DNA of 64,000 bases from JBBTCX01 sp964494205 (GTDB lineage: Bacteria; Planctomycetota; Phycisphaerae; UBA1845). Positions 25,655-34,155 of this stretch are shown here, piece by piece. Both the position numbers and the translations under genes were made by a program. The notes beneath the pieces are model-generated. The model was given only the letters and a program-made list of their open reading frames with translations, searched no databases and had not been told where the DNA came from. The stretch is from contig CAZBRD010000020.1 of the NCBI GenBank assembly GCA_964494205.1, positions 1-64,000 on the forward strand, given 5' to 3'. Every line of letters begins with the position of its first letter. The stretch's first letter is position 1.

Positions 25655-27166
25655 CTAGTATCGATAACTGTTAGTGCCGCCTGCGCCGTCGGCCTCATCA
25701 AACCACTTATCCATTAGTTCAAACCAATTCTCCACGCGGCCATCGCCCTCGACGGCTCCGTCGCGGCACCAGGCGAGGTTGCCGAACTCTTTCTTGTGGG
25801 TTCGACGATCTAACGGGTGATACCAGCCAAATGATTCCCAGGTTGAGCCTTGTGAGTCGCCCGAGATGACCCCGGGAAACACGATGAAGATTCCATTCTT
25901 GCCTGGTGCGAAATCCTTGTATCGCGACATTCCAACAGATTGGATGACAAGAGAATCAGTTTCGCGCATGACATCCCGTGCTGCTCGTCTTGCTGCCGGG
26001 GCCAGGCGGTCGTCGTCTGCAATCCGCGAGGCCAGATCGTACAAATCAAAATGAGCACTGATCATCCACTGTCGCGGATGTCCGATGTACGCGTAGTGCA
26101 TGGAGCGTTTCGTATTGACGTACCCGCGGATTTCCTCGACGACGATGCGGCCATCGGTCTCATCGATGGCCCGCGACATCCGATCGACAGACTCCTTAAC
26201 ATTCTTCGCGCGTGCCAGATCGTAGCATCCCCAGCATTCATAATGCACGACGTTTCCGACGCGCTCGCGCTCAAGGAGGCGATGTTCGATTGCGTCGATC
26301 GCGGCAATACCGAACGATTTCGCATCCAGCGGAATGGGACCGCGAACGGGAATGTCGCCGATGACACCGCATTTTTCCAGAACGCGGACAACCGGAGCGG
26401 GGGCACTGAGCGGAGGAGTTGCAAGCATCACCTGCGCGTGGAACCGATTCGATTCGGGACGAAACTGGTATGCGTTCTCAATGCCGCCGAAGGAACATAC
26501 ATCGACCCACAACACGTCGACCGATTCTGCACTTGTCAGACCTTCAGAGATTTCGGCGACGAAAAGCGAGTCCTCGGAATCTCTGTTCAGCAAATCGACG
26601 CTTGAGATATCAGGGCAAACCGAGCGACACTCACCGTGCCCAAAGATGACAAGTGCATAATGATCAGCCGGATATTCGTGCTTCGACATTCGAATGAACT
26701 TGCGAAGCGTTTCCGGGTCGCCGGTGTTAGCTTCGTGGTCTGAGTCCAGCGTGATTTCCGGAAATGCTGTTCCGCCCGAGATGCGCGTCCATTGGCCATC
26801 GGTTAGCCGGAATAGTCGCGTGTCGTTGAAGTCCGCGCCGAGGATTTTTCGATCTTTGCTTGCTCCGTCCGTGCGGTCGATGAGAAGCACAACATTCCCG
26901 ATGACGCCTCCTTGCGATGACTCCTTGATGGCCCGTAGGTGCGGCATGATGTAAGGCTCGGCGCTGCTGTCCACTCCGGCGTAGATCATCACGGTCCACG
27001 GCAGGGTTTTCTTGTGGGTGGATAGCATAGCCAGTTGGGGAATTGATTCACTCGCACCGCGAATTGACGGCGGCGACTTAGTTTCAATGCACGATGCCGA
27101 TGCGAATAAGAGGGGCAGCAGTAAGCATTTTGTTGTCGTGAGCACCCGCAAACTCAATCTGGTCAT
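25655..27166 (-). CDS. Clostripain-family (C11) cysteine peptidase, exported
   Basis: From the ATG at 27166 the product is 503 residues. The N-terminus (MTRLSLRVLTTTKCLLLPLL) is signal-like and leads to an ASASC stretch, possibly a lipobox. The C11 catalytic pair is visible: His177 in IFGHGE and Cys224 in WVDVCSFGG, after an early PWTVMIYAGVDSSAEPY segment. C11 enzymes cleave after Arg or Lys and are often self-processed. A start 13 codons earlier (27205) is possible. No inhibitor or partner gene is adjacent. Confidence 0.85.
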   Translation of the reverse strand: MTRLSLRVLTTTKCLLLPLLFASASCIETKSPPSIRGASESIPQLAMLSTHKKTLPWTVMIYAGVDSSAEPYIMPHLRAIKESSQGGVIGNVVLLIDRTDGASKDRKILGADFNDTRLFRLTDGQWTRISGGTAFPEITLDSDHEANTGDPETLRKFIRMSKHEYPADHYALVIFGHGECRSVCPDISSVDLLNRDSEDSLFVAEISEGLTSAESVDVLWVDVCSFGGIENAYQFRPESNRFHAQVMLATPPLSAPAPVVRVLEKCGVIGDIPVRGPIPLDAKSFGIAAIDAIEHRLLERERVGNVVHYECWGCYDLARAKNVKESVDRMSRAIDETDGRIVVEEIRGYVNTKRSMHYAYIGHPRQWMISAHFDLYDLASRIADDDRLAPAARRAARDVMRETDSLVIQSVGMSRYKDFAPGKNGIFIVFPGVISGDSQGSTWESFGWYHPLDRRTHKKEFGNLAWCRDGAVEGDGRVENWFELMDKWFDEADGAGGTNSYRY

Positions 27167-27363
27167 AGAACGAAATCCACACGGTTGGCGCAAAGATGTT
27201 CGCATGCGATTAACCCAGGGCGATTCAAAACGATCGGCGCAAGTTGTCTTAGCGAGTCTAAAACAATCGCCTCTCGTTCGTCGGCGATGGCGTGATTCGG
27301 CTTTCAGTTACGTGGCGATGCGAGTCCCAGAATCATGCCAATGTGGCTCAGCGCGAGGGCGTC

Positions 27364-27819
27364 CTAGAAAAGTCGCCGCATGCGCTCAAGGGTGGGCTCA
27401 AATTTCGGATAATCTTCCCAGTACGTTGGGCCGGAGTGGAGCTTCTTTCGCAGCGGATCATTGAACCGCACGATGAGCGAAAAGATCGGGAGTACGATGA
27501 AAAACACAACGCTCAGCATGATGGTGGACATCACAATGCCCACAGGCACGAAAACTGACATCCACGCCACGTTAATGGTCTTTGTGACCGTCGGCGAAAC
27601 GCGCGAAATGGCAAAAAGTGTCATGCCGAGCGCAAAGAGAAAGACGCTGGCAAATTGCCAGCCGCTGCCGGCCCATTCAAAAAAACCTCGCGGTATCGCA
27701 GCCTTTGCCCAAGTTCGCCACCAGATGAGCACCGCAATCACGCCGAAGCCAAACAGCATCGCGGAACCAAACTTGCGTAGTTCATGCAGCGACGGGTTGC
27801 GATTTACTTCAAACATCAT
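27364..27819 (-). CDS. SxtJ-like small membrane protein
   Basis: The 151-residue protein starts with NPSLHELRKFG, has hydrophobic segments at about 19-33, 52-71 and 85-117, and ends with an RFNDPLRKKLHSGPTYWEDY motif. This layout matches the SxtJ family of small membrane proteins known beside carbamoyltransferase-like genes. No carbamoyltransferase is next to it here; it lies 66 bases downstream of metG in the same direction. The function of the family is unknown. Confidence 0.68.
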   Translation of the reverse strand: MMFEVNRNPSLHELRKFGSAMLFGFGVIAVLIWWRTWAKAAIPRGFFEWAGSGWQFASVFLFALGMTLFAISRVSPTVTKTINVAWMSVFVPVGIVMSTIMLSVVFFIVLPIFSLIVRFNDPLRKKLHSGPTYWEDYPKFEPTLERMRRLF

Positions 27820-27885
27820 TTGCCCAAACTTGTTTCAAAATCCTCATGCCATCGAGGACTTACTAAGACACAACGCTTTGCCTTG

Positions 27886-29622
27886 TTACGCCGCGCCAAA
27901 GATCTCCGTTGGTTCCAGTTTCTTGACGAGAATGACGGGCTCTCCAAGTTGCTGTCCATCTGGCAGTTCTGATGTTGCACTTGCCCAACTTTTGTAATCA
28001 CCACTCAAGCCCAGCATCGCTGCACACTTATCACCGGTGAAAGGCAGGAACGGGGCGATGAGCGTCGTCAACGTTCTTGCAGTCTGAAGGCACACGTTGA
28101 TCGCACGACCACAAGCTGCCATATCTGTCTTGCGGCTGGAGAATGGCTTGGTGGCATCGAAATATGCGTTCCCCGCCCGGGCCAACGCCATCACCTCACC
28201 CAAGGCTGCCTTGAATCTGCAACCCTCAAGCTCAGCGCCAACCTTTTCCATGGCTGCCGCGCGACGATCCATCTGTTCGCGATCGACGTTGTCACGTGTG
28301 CCAGCTTCCGGCACTTTTCCTTCGAAGTACTTATGAGCGAATGTCATCACGCGGTTGAAGAAATTGCCAAACGCGTTGAGCAGCTCGCCGTTGTTCTTGG
28401 CGAAGAAATCGTCGATATCGAACGCGGTCCGTGCCGACTCTGGTGCGACGGACGTGAGATAATAGCGAAGCGGGTCGGGATCGAACGTCTTTAGATAATC
28501 CTCAATCCACACAGCCGTTCCCCGACTCTTGCTGATTTTCTCCTCCTCCTTGCCTGGGAACTTAATGTTCATGAAAGAGTTGGCTGGCACGTTGTGCGGA
28601 AGCTGATACTCGCTTTTTTCGCCTTGCACGTTGTCGCTGTCATGTGTTGCAAGCATCATCGCGGGCCATGTAATCGTGTGGAATACAATGTTGTCTTCGC
28701 CGATGAAGTGAACCACCTTGCAATCTGGGTCCTTCCACCATCGGGCATAGCTCTCTGCGCCCTCGCCCAAACGCTCGCAATGTGCGGCTGTGAACGAAAC
28801 GTATCCAATTGGTGCATCAAACCAGACGTAAAGCGATTTACCTTTTGCATCAGGATCGTCGAGCGGCACCGGCACACCCCACGTCAGATCGCGCGTCATC
28901 GCCCGCTCGGGTAATCCTTCGTTTTCGATGCGACCAAGCGATTGATTAATGACCATCGGTCGCCACGAACCTGCGCCGGCGTCACGTTTGCTTTTCAGCC
29001 AGCCCGTCAATTTGCTCTGCAACTGATCGAGGCGGAGATACCAATGTACCGTTTCACGCAATTCCGGCTTTGTGTTGGTCATCACGCTGATTGGACTGAT
29101 CAACGACACTTGGTCCAGCGCTCGGCCGCAGTTCTCACATTGGTCGCCATAGGCCTGATCCGACTTGCAATGCGGGCACGTACCTTTCACGAATCGATCG
29201 GGCAAGAACTGCTGCGCCTGCACATCGAAGAGCTGCTTGGTCTTTCGCTTGGTGAACAATCCTTTCTCGTGAATCTTCAGGAAAAAGTCCTGGCTGAACT
29301 TCTCGTGCATCTTCACGAAGTCGGGCTGGTGCGTGCCGCCATAAATGTCGAATTGGATTCCCAATCCTGAGAAATCACGAAGCTGGCAGGCGTTAAAATG
29401 CGCGGTCAGTTCTTCGACGCTGCGATTCTGCTCGCGTGCCGTTTTCAGGGCGGCCACCCCGTTATCATCGCTGCCGCAGATGAACCGGACTTCCGCCCCT
29501 GTCGCGCGCAAATATCGAACGTACGTGTCGGCCGGCAGATACGCTCCCGCGATATGTCCGACGTGCAATCTTCCATTGGAATACGGTAACGCTGCTGTAA
29601 TGAGGAATCGACGTTGGCCCAT
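27886..29622 (-). CDS. metG: Methionyl-tRNA synthetase
   Basis: The 578-residue protein has the class I signatures: a HIGH-type HVGH in NGRLHVGHIAGAYLPA, a zinc-binding CPHC/CENC pair in the inserted knuckle, and KISKSRG as the KMSKS loop near residue 355. The N-terminal MGQRRFLITAALPYSNGR is typical. It ends without the C-terminal tRNA-binding EMAP/CsaA-like domain found in many bacterial MetG proteins, so it may work as a monomer. Confidence 0.95.
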   Translation of the reverse strand: MGQRRFLITAALPYSNGRLHVGHIAGAYLPADTYVRYLRATGAEVRFICGSDDNGVAALKTAREQNRSVEELTAHFNACQLRDFSGLGIQFDIYGGTHQPDFVKMHEKFSQDFFLKIHEKGLFTKRKTKQLFDVQAQQFLPDRFVKGTCPHCKSDQAYGDQCENCGRALDQVSLISPISVMTNTKPELRETVHWYLRLDQLQSKLTGWLKSKRDAGAGSWRPMVINQSLGRIENEGLPERAMTRDLTWGVPVPLDDPDAKGKSLYVWFDAPIGYVSFTAAHCERLGEGAESYARWWKDPDCKVVHFIGEDNIVFHTITWPAMMLATHDSDNVQGEKSEYQLPHNVPANSFMNIKFPGKEEEKISKSRGTAVWIEDYLKTFDPDPLRYYLTSVAPESARTAFDIDDFFAKNNGELLNAFGNFFNRVMTFAHKYFEGKVPEAGTRDNVDREQMDRRAAAMEKVGAELEGCRFKAALGEVMALARAGNAYFDATKPFSSRKTDMAACGRAINVCLQTARTLTTLIAPFLPFTGDKCAAMLGLSGDYKSWASATSELPDGQQLGEPVILVKKLEPTEIFGAA

Positions 29623-29807
29623 ATCAGAATCGATCGCTTTTCATGACGGAACGCACCCGGGGAAGTCGTTTTCACGGCTGCGAACGCGGATTGTATGCAA
29701 TCATCGGCCTGTGACAAGGAAAGTGATAGCCTCAAATGAGTTGCGTGCCGATATCTGATTGAGTTGCAACTTTGACCGTCGCGGCGCTGAGGGTTTATAC
29801 TTCCACA

Positions 29808-29957
29808 GTGATCATCGCATTACACAACGGTACGGAATGGCTGATCGTCGGTCTAGTTGCCTTGGCTATTTTCAACAGACCGAGACGTCCACCGGGTTGT
29901 GGTGCGACGATGCGCATTCGAGGACATAACAATGAATCACGAAGTATTAGCCCTTAG
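29808..29957 (+). pseudogene. TatA-like remnant upstream of tatA
   Basis: A GTG-started frame gives TEWLIVGLVALAIF, matching the membrane segment of the tatA product immediately downstream (MEWLIVGIVALLLF) at 10 of 13 aligned positions after the first residue. After the membrane segment the sequence becomes NRPRRPPGCGATM and loses the FGRRLPEVARSLG hinge and amphipathic helix needed for TatA. It overlaps the tatA start by 26 bases. The simplest reading is a decayed tandem duplicate; a short expressed membrane peptide is an alternative. Confidence 0.5.
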
Positions 29958-30141
29958 CTTTCCGAGTGGGATGGAATGGTTGATTGTCGGCATTGTCGCG
30001 CTCTTGCTGTTTGGCCGCCGACTGCCGGAAGTTGCTAGGTCGTTGGGGCAGAGCATCACGTCATTCAAGAAGGGCATTAAGGACGTGACCGACGATATCG
30101 ATCGCGAATCCAAACTCCCGCCGCCGCCCAAGGACCACTAG
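29932..30141 (+). CDS. tatA: Sec-independent translocase subunit TatA/E
   Basis: From the ATG at 29932 the 69-residue product has an N-terminal membrane helix (about 13-26), the FGRRLPEVARSLG hinge, an amphipathic helix (SITSFKKGIKDVTDDI) and a proline-rich, charged tail. This is the classical TatA/E arrangement. TatA forms the pore that exports folded, often cofactor-containing proteins. tatB and tatC are not in the window. A truncated TatA-like sequence lies directly upstream. Confidence 0.92.
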   Translation: MNHEVLALSFPSGMEWLIVGIVALLLFGRRLPEVARSLGQSITSFKKGIKDVTDDIDRESKLPPPPKDH

Positions 30142-30196
30142 TTCGCCTTACGCGCCAAAGGTGTGCGGGGCGAATGACGATTGCATCGCGGGGCAA

Positions 30197-30781
30197 TCAA
30201 TCGTCGCTGTCGGGTTCATTATCAGGTTCGATTTCGCAATTCAAGTCACGCAGGCCGCCGTTGAAAGTTTCGTCGAACGCAGCCTTGAAGTCGTATATTG
30301 ATTGAAAATCCTCGAGCGTATCCTGCGCCTGCTTCTGCATCAGGTTCAATTCAATAAAACCGAAAACGATACGTCCGAAGTCCTCCGTCGTCTTGATGCT
30401 CCACGACTCGAGCACACAACGGGCGAGCATACCCCAGCGTCGAAGGGCATAATCCCGCAGGCCCCAGCAAAGGTCGCGCCCACTGACATGGCGATTCAGC
30501 TTTTCGACACCACCCGCGGCCTCAACTGCAGAGGCGATGTCGGTCGCCAGCGATTTTTCGCGGAATTGCATCGAGAGATCGGACCAATCGATGTTTCGCT
30601 CGCTCATATACTCATAGAGTTTTCGATGCGCATCTGTTTCCGGTCCGTGCATCTTCTCAACCGAAAACGCCAGCCCCTCGCGGATGAACAGAAATGCTTC
30701 CGGCGGAAAGACCTTCACATGATCAACAAGTTCCTGAAGCTTGTTGGACGCCCGCTTGGCTGTTTGTGAGATATCCGACAT
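30197..30781 (-). CDS. Minf_1886-type PVC-restricted protein
   Basis: The 194-residue soluble protein resembles the Planctomycetes/Verrucomicrobia-restricted family (TIGR04138, Minf_1886-like), with AFLFIREGLAFSVEKMHG near the start, HVSGRDLCWGLRDYALRRWG in the centre and an acidic tail. The role is unknown, but the family is a lineage marker for this window. The ATG at 30781 (MSDIS) is preferred over a GTG three codons upstream. It is followed by the PSP1 gene on the other side of the same strand. Confidence 0.83.
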   Translation of the reverse strand: MSDISQTAKRASNKLQELVDHVKVFPPEAFLFIREGLAFSVEKMHGPETDAHRKLYEYMSERNIDWSDLSMQFREKSLATDIASAVEAAGGVEKLNRHVSGRDLCWGLRDYALRRWGMLARCVLESWSIKTTEDFGRIVFGFIELNLMQKQAQDTLEDFQSIYDFKAAFDETFNGGLRDLNCEIEPDNEPDSDD

Positions 30782-30814
30782 TTGAAACACTAATCCTTAT
30801 TCAAACTGGCTCGC

Positions 30815-32104
30815 TCAATTCAGCGACGGTGGGGGAGTCTCGCCATCGGGGCGCGGTTGTGGCGGTCCCTGTGGTTTTCCGCGTCTTCGCCCTCTACGTC
30901 GGCGCGAGTCGTCCGCTCCATCGCGCGGTTTCGTTTCCGCCGGAGGCTGATCGGCTGCCGGTTCTGTATCAATTCTAGCAGGTTCGGCGGCTGGGGGTGG
31001 AGCTTGTTCCGGTCGAGGAACGGGCGGGCGCGGTCTATTCCCGGGCATCGGCCGACCCTGTGGGCGTTCGCGCCTAGGAGGACCGGACTCATTCCCCGGC
31101 ACGACTCTTCGCGCGCTGGGCGGTACACCAACCGCGACAATATCCTCGGCTACCACTGTGACCAGTTTTTCTTCGTCAGTCCTGATCTGCACCAGCTGCG
31201 TCAGAATCTGCCGGTTGACGATCACACCTTCTCCATGATTGGTGCGAATTCGTACTCCCACCTTTGGCAGCTTCTTATCAAGCTCTTCGTAACCTACGTG
31301 TTCGTAACGCAGGCAGCACTTCAATCGTCCGCATCGACCAGACACCTGAGACGGATCGAGCGTGGCCTTTTGAAGCTTCGCCATCCTCATGCTGATCGGC
31401 TGAAGCGTCTTGAGGAACACCTTGCAGCAGACTTCGCGCCCGCACGTTTCATAATCGGCCAGCAGGCGCGCTTCGTCGCGAGCACCGATCTGGCGCATTT
31501 CAATGCGTGTTCGATACTCAGTGGCCAGTTCCTTTACGACGTTGCGAAAATCGATCCGCTCCTCCGACATGAAGTAGTAGATCAATCTCTCGCCGCCAAA
31601 CGGCGCTTCGCAATCGACAATCTTCATCGGCAGTTTGAAGCGATCCGCCACAGTCTGACAGAAGTCGCGTCGCTCGCGATTGCCCGCCTGAATATGTGCA
31701 TACTCGGCCAAGTCGGCAGCGGTCGCTTCGCGAAGAATGCGGCCCGCGTCGAACAGGAAGGATTCCTGACCGCAGGTGTCCACCCAGGACTTCATCTGAT
31801 CGCGGGTGACCGACTTATCGCAGCCGTTGCAGGTGAGCGAAACCTGCTCGCCCATCTCGATGCCGCGGCGGGTTTGAATGACGACCTTGGCGCCACAAGT
31901 GAACCGCATGTCGGCGGCGTGAGTGAATTCCCCGATATACCGGAGGTATCCGAACCGAACGGCTGTGGTGGGATAAATCTTTTCGAGCCCGTTGCCGCAC
32001 TTTGCCCCTGCCTCACCCGAACCACAACTTCCGCACCCGCCATGGGATTTCTGGCCCGGCGGGTCGCTATCGAAGAGGTCAAGGTTGATGTTGGGTTGTA
32101 CCAT
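30815..32104 (-). CDS. PSP1-domain protein (RicT/YaaT-like) with cysteine-rich N-terminus
   Basis: The 429-residue protein has an N-terminal CGSCGSGEAGAKCG cysteine cluster (about 23-37), additional CNGC and other paired cysteines near 94-97, then the PSP1 domain (FCQTVADRFKLPM, RIEMRQIGARDEARLLADYETCGREVCC, GRLKCCLRYEHVGYEEL). In Bacillus, RicT is part of an iron-sulfur complex that steers RNA processing; similar cysteines here suggest an iron-sulfur protein. The C-terminal 90 residues are Pro/Arg/Gly-rich and probably disordered, which is unusual for RicT. Confidence 0.87.
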   Translation of the reverse strand: MVQPNINLDLFDSDPPGQKSHGGCGSCGSGEAGAKCGNGLEKIYPTTAVRFGYLRYIGEFTHAADMRFTCGAKVVIQTRRGIEMGEQVSLTCNGCDKSVTRDQMKSWVDTCGQESFLFDAGRILREATAADLAEYAHIQAGNRERRDFCQTVADRFKLPMKIVDCEAPFGGERLIYYFMSEERIDFRNVVKELATEYRTRIEMRQIGARDEARLLADYETCGREVCCKVFLKTLQPISMRMAKLQKATLDPSQVSGRCGRLKCCLRYEHVGYEELDKKLPKVGVRIRTNHGEGVIVNRQILTQLVQIRTDEEKLVTVVAEDIVAVGVPPSARRVVPGNESGPPRRERPQGRPMPGNRPRPPVPRPEQAPPPAAEPARIDTEPAADQPPAETKPRDGADDSRRRRGRRRGKPQGPPQPRPDGETPPPSLN

Positions 32105-32210
32105 GGCTTAGCTGGGCCTCGCGCCTCTGTTTGTACGACGATCACGCATCCGACTTAGTGATCGACGATGTGCGATGAAGGGCGGGAGTTATTCTCTCCT
32201 CTACCTAAAA

Positions 32211-32549
32211 CTACGCTGCCCCAACAAGCTTATCCAAGGCAGCTGCGAAATCCTTCTTACCGCGTAGTCCAACGAACTTCTCGACGATTTGACCTTTGTT
32301 GAAAAGGATCACTGTCGGGATGTTGCTGATTGAAAATTTCACGGAAGTATCCGTGTTACTGTCAGTGTTTACCTTGCCGATGAGCGCCTTGCCGACATAG
32401 TCGTTTGCCAGATCGTCGATCACGGGTCCCAATGCCTTGCAAGGCCCGCACCACTCCGCCCAGAAATCGACCAGCACCGGCTTGCTGGCGTTCAGCACGT
32501 CGTTTTCGAAATTCTGATCGGTAAACTCAAGGGTGTTTGCGCCTGCCAT
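32211..32549 (-). CDS. trxA: Thioredoxin
   Basis: From the ATG at 32549, preceded by AAGGAG, the 112-residue product is a canonical thioredoxin with WAEWCGPCK as the active site and SNIPTVILF as the cis-proline segment. It reduces cytoplasmic disulfides using thioredoxin reductase. It aligns over its full length with the CSPC paralog at 5508-5846, so this genome keeps one standard and one divergent copy in the same region. Confidence 0.96.
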   Translation of the reverse strand: MAGANTLEFTDQNFENDVLNASKPVLVDFWAEWCGPCKALGPVIDDLANDYVGKALIGKVNTDSNTDTSVKFSISNIPTVILFNKGQIVEKFVGLRGKKDFAAALDKLVGAA

Positions 32550-32692
32550 GATTACTCCTTCTGGTGTATTCGTTTGGTGCCTGTTCGCTGACGATGCGAT
32601 TCTAGTTTTGTTCCCCCTTAGGGTCAACGATAACAGTGTTAGATGCGGGAAATCGGCGGGCGTCTCAGTAACGCACAACGTGGCCGTGTGAA

Positions 32693-32977
32693 TCAGGATA
32701 ACAGGTTTTTCAGTGTTTCACCGTGTGACGATTCCCACTCCTCCATCAGCTCAATCATGCGTATGTGGCTGCGAATGGTGTGCTGCATGTGTTCCGATGT
32801 TTTGACCGTTTCGAAGACATGTGGCGCGCCTTCCAGTCGCGCGCGCAAGTCGAATAGAAAATCACCCCAATGGCCAGCGTAGAGTGTGTCGCGCATGGCG
32901 ATCAACATGCGTTGCTCGTCATTGAGTTCCAGCGTTTCCGCCACCGCCGCACCGCTTCCGATCGCGCCGCTATTCAA
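32693..32977 (-). CDS. Small hypothetical protein coupled to the FAH hydrolase
   Basis: A TTG at 32977 overlaps the end of the upstream FAH gene by 8 bases and would give 94 residues: an acidic, mostly helical protein with LNDEQRMLIAMRDTLYAGHWGDFLFDLRARL near the start. The true start could be a GTG at 32944 or the ATG at 32908, because no clear ribosome-binding site precedes the TTG. The overlap suggests translational coupling with the FAH-family hydrolase. No function is recognised. Confidence 0.6.
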   Translation of the reverse strand: MNSGAIGSGAAVAETLELNDEQRMLIAMRDTLYAGHWGDFLFDLRARLEGAPHVFETVKTSEHMQHTIRSHIRMIELMEEWESSHGETLKNLLS

Positions 32978-33869
32978 TAATAGGCGTGGTCAATATGCCA
33001 AGTCGTTCAATCTCAAGTTCCATGATGTCGCCCGGCTGCAACCAGCCGCCGACGTTCTCCGGGCCAAGTTCAAGGATGCAGCCTGTGCCCGCCGTTCCAC
33101 TGCCAATGAGGTCGCCGCGAAACAGCATCACGTCGCGCGACCCGCGCTCGAGGATCTGTGTGAAATCATAATGGATTGTTTTGAAATTGGAGCGTGAGGT
33201 CTCCTTCCCGTTGCGCCGACCAAGCATCATCAGATCATACTTGCCGGGACCGACCCGACGATCCGCGAGTTCATCCTTGGTGACAACCCATGGTCCTACC
33301 GAAGTGGCGAAGTCCTTTCCCTTGGCTGGACCCAACATGCATTTCATCTCTTCGCGCTGGAGATCTCGCGCCGACCAGTCATTCAGCACCGCGTAACCAA
33401 AAATCGCATCTTCAGCCGCCTGACCGCTGACGTCCTGCACGTCCTTGCCGATGACGCACGCGACCTCCAATTCGAAATCAAGCTCCTTGGTAGACTTTGG
33501 TTTCTTGATCGGTTCCAGATGACCGCGCAACGAGGTGGGGTTTGAGAAATAAAAGATCGGCATCTCATACCACGTGGGAATCATCTCCTGCCCGCGCCGC
33601 GCGCGTGCAGCCTTCACGTGTTGCTCGAATGCGTAAAAATCTCGAAACGTCCGCGGATTGGGAACGGGCGAATGCCAGCGGGCGATCTTGTTCAGCGGGA
33701 TCGCGGTTCCTTTTGTGTCCGACGCGAACCGCAAGAGACCGTCCGCGCCATGAGCTTCCAGTGCATCTCGCAGACTCGGTGGACCGTCTAACGGCAGCAC
33801 ACCATCATCCCGCCCAACACACAGCTTCGGCCCCTGTTCACCCTGCAATGTAACCACGCAAAAACGCAC
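32970..33869 (-). CDS. Fumarylacetoacetate hydrolase (FAH)-family enzyme
   Basis: A GTG at 33869, 6 bases after a GAAAGGACGG stretch, starts a 299-residue FAH-family protein. Key motifs are the FEQHVKAARARRG region, ELDFELEVACVIG with the acidic metal ligands, YAVLNDWSARDLQ, and GDLIGSGTAGTGC. Family members hydrolyse or decarboxylate 2,4-dioxo acids in aromatic and sugar-acid catabolism. The substrate is unknown. Confidence 0.9.
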   Translation of the reverse strand: MRFCVVTLQGEQGPKLCVGRDDGVLPLDGPPSLRDALEAHGADGLLRFASDTKGTAIPLNKIARWHSPVPNPRTFRDFYAFEQHVKAARARRGQEMIPTWYEMPIFYFSNPTSLRGHLEPIKKPKSTKELDFELEVACVIGKDVQDVSGQAAEDAIFGYAVLNDWSARDLQREEMKCMLGPAKGKDFATSVGPWVVTKDELADRRVGPGKYDLMMLGRRNGKETSRSNFKTIHYDFTQILERGSRDVMLFRGDLIGSGTAGTGCILELGPENVGGWLQPGDIMELEIERLGILTTPIIE

Positions 33870-34155
33870 GCGATCCGTCCTTTCTTCTCTACGAAGTGAT
33901 TCTAATGGTGGTGAGGTCTGTAGCAACCAGCGGGTGCGTGATAATTCGCGGCTTCCGAAAAACGCAGGTTGGGTGAGCAAACGCAGTTTTTCGAACGAAT
34001 TTCACGGTTCCGAAAACCGGCTCGGCGTTGATCCGCGCGAGGCGGTCACTATAATCGACTATTCGATGAGGCCGCCCGTTCGGTTCCTCATTTCGTCACG
34101 CCAGGGATTGTGGAAGCCGCGACGCAGCGTCGTGGGTAGGGGGGATATTCCAGAC

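Noticed and set aside
30857..32158. Plus-strand frame of 433 codons opposite the PSP1 gene
   Set aside because: It is a shadow of the PSP1 gene caused by GC-rich codon usage; no domain or start signal supports it.
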